Of a DNA stretch of 23,833 nt, positions 7,277 through 15,600 are shown piece after piece (the stretch's first letter is position 1; the number at the start of each line of letters is the position of its first letter). The DNA is from Cupriavidus taiwanensis (GTDB lineage: Bacteria > Pseudomonadota > Gammaproteobacteria > Burkholderiales > Burkholderiaceae). The DNA is taken from assembly GCF_900250075.1 (NCBI RefSeq), contig NZ_LT977072.1, positions 337,179-361,011 of the forward strand, written 5' to 3'. The notes below the pieces were generated by a model that was not told where the DNA came from, did not search any database, and saw only the letters and a program-made list of their open reading frames with translations. The position numbers were made by a program, and so were the translations under genes.

Positions 7277-8632
7277 TCAACGTTGGAGGCTGTGCTTGAA
7301 CGTAACCACGTGGAAGAGGTCTACCCCCATGGTGCCGAGCCCCTCGGAATTGAGCCATTGACGTGGTTGTCCGAAGTGATAGTGTTGTGCTGCCCACATT
7401 TGATGCTGGCCGACATCCGAGCAAACAATGGCGTTCTCCGGTGCGATTCGGCAGAGTGTTTCGATCACGTATTGGGGTTTTATGGTTTTGCCTTCCCGCG
7501 TATAGGCCAGACAGTTCTTAGTTCGCCATTCAGAAATGCGCTCCCACCAAGCCGTTTTGCTGCTGTACGGCTCCTCGCTGTCCCTCCAGGACTCAATGAG
7601 GCGCTGCAAGATGCGCAGGGCATCTCCAACGATTGGCACTGTCGGTTTGACCCTCTTACCAATGCTTGTCGGGTCAATGTCAATGTGGATGATTTGCCTT
7701 GGGGAAGAGCAGAGGTCTGCAACGTTGCCGATAACGCGGTCATCAAATCGAGCGCCGACGGCAAGGAGTACATCACACTCCTGCATCCCTCGGTTCGCCT
7801 CATAAGTGCCATGCATGCCGAGCATGCCAAGATTCCGGATGTCCTTTCCCGGGAAGGCGCCAAGCGCCATAAGCGTGGTGGTGACCGGCGCGTCGATCAA
7901 GGCTGCCAGTTTTCTCACCTCGGGGCTCGCTTGTGCAGACACGACACCGCCACCGATATAGAGATAGGGCCGCGCAGCACGCTTCAGCAAGCGAACGGCC
8001 TGGCGGATTTGTCCTTCGTGTCCCTCGACAGTAGGTCGATATGAACGAATGTCAGCTCGCTCAGGGTACTGAAATGGCCCGGTGTTGAGGGCTATATCCT
8101 TCGGAATGTCAACCAGCACCGGGCCGGGCCGGCCAGTACGCGCGAGGTGGAAAGCCTTTTTCAAAGCTTGAGGCAGGCTCGCCACGTCTGTCACGAGGAA
8201 ATTGTGCTTCACAATGGGACGTGTAATGCCGACCGCATCGCACTCTTGAAAGGCGTCCTCGCCAATCATCCAGGTTGGCACATTCCCTGACAGGATCACC
8301 AGCGGTATCGAATCAAAGTAAGCCGTTGCGATACCTGTCACAGCGTTGGTAACACCGGGGCCAGATGTCACGAGAGCGACGCCAACTTCTCCGGTTGCAC
8401 GAGCGTAGCCGTCCGCGGCATGTACCGCGGCTTGCTCATGACGCACGAGCAGATGCTGAAGACTTGCTTGCTGTGCAATAGCGTCGTAGATCGGTAGAAC
8501 GGCGCCGCCGGGATAACCCCAAACGCTTTGTACGCCCTCCGCCAACAACGCTTCTACAATCATTTCCGCACCACTCATCATGCGAGACGGCGAAGAAGTG
8601 CGGGAGTGAAAATCAGGAGAGGGACGGTTCAT
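7277..8632 (-). pseudogene. ilvB: Acetolactate synthase large subunit, 3'-truncated
   Basis: The frame encodes the N-terminal and middle domains of a thiamine-diphosphate acetolactate synthase. The activating glutamate (E66, in VRHEQAAVHAADGYARATG) and the FAD/central-domain region are present. The last domain begins normally (IVCSDVGQHQMWAAQHYHF, QWLNSEGLGTMG) and then switches near 7325 to 15 unrelated residues before a stop. Homologues continue for roughly 110-140 residues, including the GDGSF...N motif that binds Mg-thiamine diphosphate. Without it the enzyme should be inactive in branched-chain amino acid synthesis. The start is set at ATG 8632 (MNRPSPDF); an in-frame ATG at 8665 adds 11 residues. 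No small subunit (ilvN) is adjacent, so this was probably an extra copy. Confidence 0.85.
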
Positions 8633-8665
8633 CGCGAGTGTGTCTTTAGATTTAAGAAAAGGCAA

Positions 8666-9057
8666 TGCTAAGTCCAGTTGATTCTAGGCGGATCCTTGCA
8701 GCATTGGTCGCTGAATTCGACTGTGAAAGCCCAGCGTCTCAGCGCGCCATGCCGACGATATGAGGCTGGCCAGTGAATCCATCTATCCGTAACCCTCTCG
8801 CTAGCAAGTGTCATGCAGCGTAAAAGACGTCAGAGGACATGAGGCTTGGTAGAGGAGGGCAAACGCTGAGCGCGCGGTCTTGATCTGAAATTCGCTAGCC
8901 CGTGTTCTTCTGACCCGCCCACAATCCGACGATAGTGTCCAGGCTGTTTGTTTCGTTCTGGCAGGAAGCTGCATTGCAGCAGATTGTGCTGGGAAGATAA
9001 CGACTTGCAGTCGAATACGGTACGACATGCTTGGATTTCCAGCCTAGAATTTTGCCT
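8666..9057. other. Divergent non-coding gap ilvB/aceE
   Basis: This 392-bp space separates two divergently oriented broken genes and must hold their promoters. I could not pick out convincing -35/-10 pairs or an operator. Confidence 0.35.
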
Positions 9058-11685
9058 ATGAATACGCCAACTACACCCCTGCTCCAGGACGCGATCGCTG
9101 CACAGCAAGTCGACCTCGATCCCGTCGAAACCACCGAATGGCGTGAAGCGTTCATCGGATTGATTCAGGCATACGGCCCTGAACGCGGAAAGTACATCCT
9201 TGATGAGCTTGCTCGCCTGGCACGGGACCAAAGTGTCGGATGGCAGCCCAATCTAACGACGCCATATGTGAACACGATCAGCGTCGACGCGCAGCCGAAG
9301 TTCCCGGGCGACTTGGCCATTGAGGAGCGACTGGGCTCTATGATCCGCTGGAATGCACTAGCAATGGTCGTTCGAGCCAATCAGGCATATGGCGAACTGG
9401 GTGGACACATCGCGAGTTACGCGAGCGCCGCGGATCTGTTTGAGACCGGCTTCAATCACTTTTTCCGCGCTGACGATCTGGTGTTCTTTCAGGCGCATAG
9501 TGCGCCTGGTGTCTATGCGCGTGCTTTCCTTGAAGGCAGGTTGTCCGAAGCCGACCTGGCCCATTATCGACAGGAAATCGTTGGTCCTCGCAACGGCGCA
9601 CGGGGCTTGTCCAGCTATCCGCATCCGTGGTTGATGCCGGATTTCTGGCAGTTTCCCACCGGCTCGATGGGCATCGGACCCATCAGCTCTATCTACCATG
9701 CACGTTTTATGCGCTATCTGGCACATCGCGGCCTGCTGCAGTGTGAAAACCGAACGGTGTGGGGCGTATTCGGCGATGGCGAGATGGATGAGCCGGAGTC
9801 CATGAGTGCGCTGACGTTGGCGGCACGCGAGAAACTGGATAACCTCGTGTGGGTCGTCAACTGCAACTTGCAGCGCCTGGATGGCCCCGTGCGGGGCAAT
9901 GGCCGAATCATCGACGAACTCGAGCGGCTGTTTTCCGGTGCTGGTTGGAGCGTTATCAAGTTGCTGTGGGGTAGCGACTGGGATGGCCTCTTTGCTCGCG
10001 ACGCCAACGGTGCCTTGACGCAGGCCTTGGGCGACACCGTTGACGGTCAGATGCAAACCTTCGCGGCGAAGGATGGGCGTTTCAACCGTGAGCATTTCTT
10101 TGGGTAAAATCCGCAGCTTGCTTTGTTGGCGCAGGGTATGACCGACGAGCAGATTGACCGCTTGAAGCGAGGCGGCCACGATTTGGTCAAGATCTACGCC
10201 GCCTATGCCAAAGCGGCCGAACGAGATGGTCGTCCTACAGTCATCCTGGCTCATACGAAGAAGGGGTATGGCATGGGTGCGGCAGGCCAGGGCCGTATGA
10301 CCACGCATTCGCAGAAGAAGCTCGATGATTCCCAGCTGATTGAGTTCAGGAATCGGTTCAATCTGCCGCTGACAGACGATCAGGCGACCTCTCTGACCTT
10401 CCTGAGACCCGAGGCGGAGAGCGATGAGATGCGATACATGCGGTCGCGACGGGAGGGGTTGGGCGGCGCTTTGCCCAAGCGCAATATACAGTGTGGTGTG
10501 GTTGCAAAACCTGCGCTGGCTTCCTATGCGCGATTCGCGGTTGAGGCCAACGGCAAAGAGATGAGCACGACGATGGCCTTCGTGCGCTTGCTCGGGCAGT
10601 TGCTGAAGGACAAGGAATTGGGTCCCCGCATCGTGCCAATCGTTGCTGATGAGGCACGCACCTTTGGGATGGCCAACCTCTTCAAGCAGGTGGCCATCTA
10701 CAGCAGTGTCGGCCAACGGTACGACCCGGAAGATATCGGTTCGGTATTGGCGTACCGAGAGGCGTTCAACGGCCAAATCTTGGAGGAGGGGATTAGTGAG
10801 GCTGGCGCGATTGCCAGCTGGACGGCGGCAGCAACGAGTTATAGTGTTCACGGCCTCGCTATGTTGCCGTTCTATATTTACTACTCCATGTTCGGCTTCC
10901 AGCGTATTGGAGACGCCATCTGGGCAGCTGCAGACCAGCGAGCTCGCGGATTCCTGCTTGGCGCTACCTCGGGGCGCACCACGTTGGGAGGAGAAGGTTT
11001 GCAACACCAGGACGGAACCAGCCATTTGGTTGCTGCAACCATTCCCAATTGCAAGGCCTATGACCCCGCCTTTGCGGCAGAGATGGCCGTGATCGTTGAC
11101 GCCGGCATTCGGGAAATGATGCTGGAGCAGCAAGACGTCTTCTACTACGTCACGCTGATGAATGAAAGCTATGCGCAGCCCAACTTGTCCGCCGACGTCG
11201 AGGCTGCGATCTTGCGGGGATGCTACAAGTTCGACGATTGGCAGCGCCGGGATATAGCGTCTTCGACAGCTTCGGCCCGGCAGGTCACCTTGATGGGCTC
11301 CGGAGCCATCTTGACCGAAGTCATTAAGGCGGCACAGCAACTGGCTAGCGAAGGCATCGATGTCTCGGTCTACAGCGTGACAAGCTGGAGTGAACTGGCC
11401 CGTGATGGCGCTTTGCATCGCAACCGTGAACTCCTAGGTGAGGCGAGCAATGAAATTCCGTTCCTCCAACTGCAACTGGAGCAGAGCGCGGGCCCGATTA
11501 TCGCAGCAACAGACTATGTCCGCGCGGTGCCGGAGAGCGTCCGGGAATATGTGCCGACGGGTCGCCGGTACCTGACTTTGGGAACCGATGGCTTTGGCCG
11601 AAGTGATACGCGCGGGGCCCTTCGCGAGTATTTCGGCGTTGATGCAGCATCGATTGTCCGGGCGGCTAAGTACTCGCTGGACTAG
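9058..11685 (+). pseudogene. aceE: Pyruvate dehydrogenase E1 (AceE type) split by one in-frame stop
   Basis: ATG 9058 (MNTPTTPLLQ) opens a homodimeric-type pyruvate dehydrogenase E1, which decarboxylates pyruvate and acetylates the E2 lipoyl domain. The thiamine/Mg motif is intact: D240 in GDGEMDEPES and N270 in NCNLQRLDGPVRGN, the same 30-residue spacing as E. coli D230-N260. Codon 350 is TAA (10105-10107), in NREHFFG-stop-NPQLALL, where homologues have a Lys or Gln. The same frame then continues without error to 11685, covering the remaining motifs. Total length of about 875 codons matches the usual 880-890. One base substitution therefore accounts for the break. Product would be a 349-residue N-terminal fragment unless the stop is read through or translation restarts. 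No E2 or E3 gene is adjacent, suggesting a secondary aceE copy. Confidence 0.92.
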
Positions 11686-11913
11686 TTCTGCGCTATTGGG
11701 TCCACGTCTCGCGAATCTCACAATATTGCCGGTAGACGAGCAGCTAACGCCCCGCGCAACTGCGGGAGCGCACGCTGCCCGACGCACTTCTGCGGCGCTC
11801 GTTATCACGTCGGTATTAGTCGCGGCGCGCTCAGGCGGGGCCCTTTGTCACGCTGCGCGATGGTGGGCCATTCGTCGAGATCCCGCTGGGACTGCGCTGA
11901 TGTCGATAGAAAG
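11686..11913. other. Gap between aceE and the integrase fragment
   Basis: No gene is supported here and no terminator with a T-tract was found. Confidence 0.3.
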
Positions 11914-12062
11914 GGTCACTTCCAGCCAACAGCCCTCGACGCCCTGCACGTCGCGCCGGTAGAAGGACGCCCCCCATCGCTGTGCCAGTCACTTCGGCCG
12001 CGCGCAAGCACCCAAGTAGAGCACAGTTAGCGGCAGCCTGCTGCATGCAGGCTCTCGCGCTC
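11914..12062 (-). pseudogene. Decayed tyrosine-recombinase fragment
   Basis: About 150 bp match 16069-16224 inside the intact integrase gene, in the same orientation, with roughly 80% identity by eye and several small indels. The matching part encodes the region around the first catalytic arginine (GGLRASEVTG, then RRDAQGVE, WWLEVTG in the intact gene). Frames are broken and both flanks diverge, so this is a relic of a second, related integrase and marks an older mobile-element insertion. Confidence 0.8.
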
Positions 12063-12474
12063 GATTAATGACTGACTTGGTTGCTGCCGACCATACTCCA
12101 TCTTTCTGCACCGTGACTGGCTGAGGCGGCAGTGAAAACCAGCAGCTTGATCGCACGATGTGTCCGGCATGCCGTTCACACTGTGTATATCTCCCTTGCA
12201 CGCTCCGCTGGGGAGCCTCTATTCTCTTGGTTGGAAACCTCGACGTGAAGTACAGCTTACCAGAATACAACAGCCTCGAGCGCATGGAAGGTAACGACAC
12301 GAGGCCAGCCGTCAGGCTAAGTTTTCGACACGCTCGACGACGTCAGCCAAAAAAAGCTGAAAGGCCATATCCACGACAAGCTCAATGATCTTGTGATTAG
12401 ACAGCGCTTCAGTTGAGGCGCGACTGGAAGCGTTGGCTGGTTGCCTACTGCAAAGCTAGCAAACGGAGGATGGC
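12063..12474. other. Gap with a possible gene tail
   Basis: A short plus-strand frame at 12324-12416 (FDTLDDVSQKKLKGHIHDK, ending IRQRFS) reads like the charged C-terminus of a protein, preceded immediately by an in-frame stop. I cannot assign it. The rest holds nothing recognisable until GGAGG at about 12465, the ribosome binding site of the next gene. Confidence 0.3.
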
Positions 12475-13062
12475 ATGAAAGGCAAGACACTACTGGCCAC
12501 GGCGGCGATGCTGGTGGCAATCACGGCTGCATGGGCGCAACCCAAAACCCGCGTGGACGTCACGCAGTCGCCTGAGCGGGCGACTGCGACTGGAACCGCG
12601 AAGCTCACCGCCACGATCGCCAAGATCGATGCGCCGAGACGAACTGTCTCTTTGAAATCCGGCGACGGCAAGATAACAGATCTCGTGGTGGGACCGGAGG
12701 CCAGGAACTTCGAACAGTTAAAGGTCGGCGACACTGTCACGATCGAGTACAGGGAAGCGCTGACCATGAGCCTCAAGAAGGGAAACGGACCGCTTGCTAT
12801 GCATGAGCGCGAGATCTCGGAGCGCGCTGCGCCGGGTGCAAAGCCGGGAGGTTCAGTCGGCCGGGAAGTGACCGTCACGGCTGACGTCGTTGCCTTCGAC
12901 ACCGACGCCAGAACCGTCACCCTGAAGGGGCCAAAGGGACGCACCATGGTTCTGCTGGTAGGCGATCCGACACGCCTAAACGGCATCCAGAAGGGAGACC
13001 GGGTCGAGGCAGTCTTTACCGAGGCCGTTGCCGTGTCCGTTCAGCCGGTCGCAGGCAAGTAG
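12475..13062 (+). CDS. Secreted protein of two similar beta-rich repeats
   Basis: The 195-residue product has a clear signal peptide (MKGKTLLATAAMLVAITAAWA, likely cleaved near residue 21). The mature part contains two copies of a roughly 58-residue unit, about 43-100 and 133-190. Each has the pattern TAxIxxxDxxxRTVxLK, G-x-x-x-x-L-V-G, then (V/K)GDxVxxxxxEAxxxSV, suggesting a small beta-barrel. Proteins like this are annotated as hypothetical periplasmic proteins in betaproteobacteria; no catalytic motif or metal-binding cluster is visible. Start is fixed by a strong GGAGG and the signal peptide. It stands alone between relics and appears intact. Function unknown. Confidence 0.8.
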   Translation: MKGKTLLATAAMLVAITAAWAQPKTRVDVTQSPERATATGTAKLTATIAKIDAPRRTVSLKSGDGKITDLVVGPEARNFEQLKVGDTVTIEYREALTMSLKKGNGPLAMHEREISERAAPGAKPGGSVGREVTVTADVVAFDTDARTVTLKGPKGRTMVLLVGDPTRLNGIQKGDRVEAVFTEAVAVSVQPVAGK

Positions 13063-13119
13063 GGGAAACAGGAGGGGCGCTGGTCGGCCACGCAGGCATG
13101 CCTTCCTTTCGACGCGGAT

Positions 13120-13520
13120 TGGGGAAATGATCGAGGAATCGGCTACGCGCAGGCCGACGGTACCCCGGACGCACAGTTCGGGGTCAACCACCGCCATGTC
13201 GTCCACTCCCATCTTGCAAGTACCTGCCGGGTGCCAACTCGTCTGTCCCCTGGCCTTGATGTAGTCCAGCAGGCTGGCATCGTCCTTCACGTCGATGCCC
13301 GGCCGGATCTCCCTTTCCACCAGTCCCGCGAACCCGGATGGTTTTGTCAATGATGTCGGCCATATATTTGATCTGCACAGTCAAGTCGGGTAACGCCATG
13401 CCGGTAGTGAGCGTCATATCCCGCGAAGTCAAAGTTCGATTGAATGCCATCCGGGTGCGGGAGGGCGCAAATTCGCAAAGGTTGCCATGCGCATTAATGG
13501 CTTCGAGAAGCATTCAAGGA
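13120..13520 (-). pseudogene. GMC oxidoreductase C-terminal remnant
   Basis: On the minus strand from about 13345 the frame reads FAGLVEREIRPGIDV, then TSWHPAGTCKMG, then VDPELCVRGTVGLRVADSS. This is the C-terminal signature of glucose-methanol-choline flavoenzymes such as choline dehydrogenase, with the active-site histidine in HPAG. It breaks off near 13125 before the usual SGNTNAP motif. Upstream homology (QIKYMADIIDK, about 13360-13400) lies in another frame, indicating a frameshift near 13345. The N-terminal FAD domain is absent. Non-functional. Confidence 0.75.
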
Positions 13521-13980
13521 TATGGTCGTAGCGTGCGATGTTCTGCGGTGTCTCCGCGATGACAGCGGAGATCGGCAGGATGAACGGTCGCGGCACGGCA
13601 CCATCTCCTGTACCGGCGCTACCTGATAGTGCTCTGCGAGACACTTATACCCCATCCGTTCTGTGGGCCGCGGAGTTTAAAAATCCCGCTATTTCTTGAT
13701 TGTTGTTTAAGCGACACTTTGTTGTTGAGGTCGAACGCTGTAGGGAACGCATATCTGGTCGAAGCGAGCGCTTCCGCTTTCGCTTGAGCAACCGGCGGCG
13801 TATGCGTGCGGTCAAGATTGTGGTGTGAAAAGGGCAGGCCGCGATCGCGTCGTGTGTCAATCTCAGTTGCCCGCACGAAGCATTAGGAAATCAGAAATGC
13901 AATTAATCGCCAGCAGCTAACCACAACAGTAATGTCAGCTACCAGCGAGGAAGGCCTGCATTTGGGCTTGAATGTCGATG
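13521..13980. other. Gap upstream of the XRE gene
   Basis: Several short overlapping minus-strand frames exist but none shows a family motif or ribosome binding site. I see no element here until the promoter/operator that follows. Confidence 0.35.
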
Positions 13981-13981
13981 G

Positions 13982-14005
13982 TATAATTTCACCTTCGTGA
14001 AATTA
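13982..14005 (+). promoter_or_regulatory. XRE promoter -10 inside a perfect 9-bp-arm operator
   Basis: TATAAT (13982-13987) is a consensus -10. TAATTTCAC-CTTC-GTGAAATTA (13984-14005) is a perfect inverted repeat with 9-bp arms overlapping it. The XRE gene starts 12 bp further on. A -35 is not obvious at 16-18 bp. This is the classic layout of an autorepressed antitoxin gene. Confidence 0.65.
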
Positions 14006-14017
14006 CTTCCCTAATCT

Positions 14018-14353
14018 ATGCCGCGGCCGCTTCCTGATCCAACGCCACCATCACGCGCGACCATCCGCAGCATTGACCAGCTTGGCGACTGGATACGGGC
14101 AACGCGGGCAGGGGAAGGTATGCCCATTGACCAGGCTGCCAATCATTGCGGGGTGTCCGTCGGCATGCTATCCAAGCTGGAGAACGGCAAGGGCGTCAAT
14201 CTGGAGCACGCGCTGCGCGTGATGGACGGACTGGGTTTGACGATGCTCGTCGTGCCGAGGGCGCATGCGGCGTTGCTCGAACAGGCAGCGGCTCATGCGG
14301 CCAAGATGGACAGAAATGCAGCCAGGGAGTGGAAAGCCCGGGTTGAAGAGTAG
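14018..14353 (+). CDS. XRE-family (HipB-like) DNA-binding protein
   Basis: The 111-residue product has an XRE helix-turn-helix at about 18-75 (IDQLGDWIRATRAGEGMPID, ANHCGVSVGMLSKLENGKG, ALRVMDGLGLTMLVV). The C-terminal tail is helical. The GxLSKLENGKGxNLxxAL pattern is typical of HipB-type antitoxins, which repress their own operon through an inverted repeat, and such a repeat is present upstream. The expected hipA-like toxin gene does not follow; the next gene is a convergent nucleotidyltransferase with only 31 bp between the stops. It is therefore an orphan antitoxin or a stand-alone regulator. Confidence 0.85.
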   Translation: MPRPLPDPTPPSRATIRSIDQLGDWIRATRAGEGMPIDQAANHCGVSVGMLSKLENGKGVNLEHALRVMDGLGLTMLVVPRAHAALLEQAAAHAAKMDRNAAREWKARVEE

Positions 14354-14384
14354 ACAACTGCATGCGGCAGGTAACGCGCGGTTG

Positions 14385-15323
14385 CTAAACACCCAGCCGG
14401 AATCGGTTGGCGAGCTCTTCCACGATCGATGCCTGCAGCCTGTCGCGAGATACCTTGAGCGGATCGCGCTCTGCGGTCGATGCCATCCAGCGCTTGAAGT
14501 CGACGAACGCGGCTGGACTGATCGTCGTCATCCGCGCCATTCTTCCGGTCACGGAAACGATGGGCGCAGAGAATGGAAGCGACCCCAACAGGACATTTGC
14601 GCGTCGCGCCTGCACTGCCCAGAGGTCGTCTTCGTCGTCGGTCAGTTGGAGCGGATGAGGGTCAAGATCGGCGGCCTCGCGGCGCAGGATGTCCACCTCG
14701 AAGCCCTTTGCATTCACTGCCGTAAAGAGTTGATCATCCCGAATCTCGAACGTGCTATCTACCTTGCGTAGGACATCCAGCATCGAGAGGTCCAGGTTCT
14801 TCATTTGGGAAGCAAACTGAAGGCGTTTGCGCGTATCCCAAAGGAGATCAACGTCGCGAGTTGCGAGGGCGCGTTCTTGTAGGCGGACCCCGGCTGCGGC
14901 TTCATACGCATAGAGGGCATGTGTCCCAATCACGATGAAATGCTCGGCGATATTGAGCCGAGTCATCACGTGTAGGATGGCCACGAGGATGTCTGGGGCC
15001 CGGCCGACGCGGATCGCGCGGTTCAGCCGCCGGTGCCGGTCGAGCTCGTCCGCGAGCGTCTTGAGCCGGGCCTCGGCGGCTTCCTTGCGTGCGTTGAACC
15101 GCGCGTACATGTCTTCAGTCGTTTCCGAACGCACCCCGAGGCTTTTCTGTTTGTTGTCGACGCTGGTTCGAATCAGGTACTCGCGGCCCTTCATGGTTCG
15201 CCAAAGCATGCCGCCGCGAACCTCTGCAGCCTTGGCGCGCGCTGATTCCCACGCTCCGAACACCGCCTTTGCGTCGATATACTGGCGCAGCGCATCTTCA
15301 TCCAACTCGATCCACGGATCCAT
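14385..15323 (-). CDS. GSU2403-family nucleotidyltransferase-fold protein
   Basis: The start is placed at ATG 15323 (MDPWIELDEDALRQY), giving 312 residues; the in-frame ATG at 15371 would translate an inverted repeat. The protein has a helical N-terminal third, then a nucleotidyltransferase core: VIGTHALYAYEAAAGVR at about 131-147, RDVDLL with aspartates at about 157 and 159, and VDIL at about 210-213 as the third carboxylate. This matches the NTP_transf_8/GSU2403 family, uncharacterised for the most part and structurally related to toxin-type nucleotidyltransferases. All three acidic residues are present, so activity is plausible. Context (orphan XRE, integrase, VapBC) suggests a toxin or defence role, which is an inference. 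Confidence 0.8.
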   Translation of the reverse strand: MDPWIELDEDALRQYIDAKAVFGAWESARAKAAEVRGGMLWRTMKGREYLIRTSVDNKQKSLGVRSETTEDMYARFNARKEAAEARLKTLADELDRHRRLNRAIRVGRAPDILVAILHVMTRLNIAEHFIVIGTHALYAYEAAAGVRLQERALATRDVDLLWDTRKRLQFASQMKNLDLSMLDVLRKVDSTFEIRDDQLFTAVNAKGFEVDILRREAADLDPHPLQLTDDEDDLWAVQARRANVLLGSLPFSAPIVSVTGRMARMTTISPAAFVDFKRWMASTAERDPLKVSRDRLQASIVEELANRFRLGV

Positions 15324-15370
15324 GGGTTTCAGTATAAAAAAGCTACATGCAGATTTTATACTGAAACCCA
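15323..15370. repeat. 17-bp perfect inverted repeat at the nucleotidyltransferase start
   Basis: TGGGTTTCAGTATAAAA (15323-15339) and its exact complement (15354-15370) flank a 14-bp spacer. The left arm ends on the A of the gene's ATG. Both arms contain -10-like TATAAA/TATACT strings. It may be a regulatory operator, possibly for the gene's own product or a lost partner. Confidence 0.75.
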
Positions 15371-15449
15371 ACTTTGCGCCGTGTTGGCCTTGAGCATCAC
15401 AAGGCGCGCGAAATCGCCCGAAGAAGCACGCCGGCTACAGCGGGCTCGG

Positions 15450-15478
15450 ACATTTCGCAGATGGCATCTGCGAAATGT
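15450..15478. repeat. 13-bp-arm hairpin beside the integrase
   Basis: ACATTTCGCAGAT-GGC-ATCTGCGAAATGT has perfect 13-bp arms and a 3-base centre, with an outer GGGCT/AGCCC pair extending it. It lies 123 bp beyond the 3' end of the recombinase gene. No T-tract follows on either strand, so it is not a standard terminator. It could be a recombinase site or element end. Confidence 0.7.
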
Positions 15479-15600
15479 AGCCCCCACCCAATTGCTAAAA
15501 CGGGCGCTGACAATGCGACGATCGATTTACCGTGGCGACAGTCATCAGGGCGGTGCGCGTCGGCTGCCTTTGAGAAAAGCGATGATGTGGGTCGTGCGGG

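Noticed and set aside
7283..8044. 253-codon plus-strand frame
   Set aside because: Antisense to the acetolactate synthase relic, with no recognisable domain or ribosome binding site.
9358..11418. 686-codon minus-strand open frame
   Set aside because: It lies antisense to aceE over its whole length and shows no family motif; the plus strand carries clear AceE homology across the same bases. It is a by-product of codon bias.
10138..11685. Second half of aceE as an independent gene with its own start
   Set aside because: It begins mid-domain, in the same frame as the upstream part, with no convincing ribosome binding site; the split is better explained by one stop codon.
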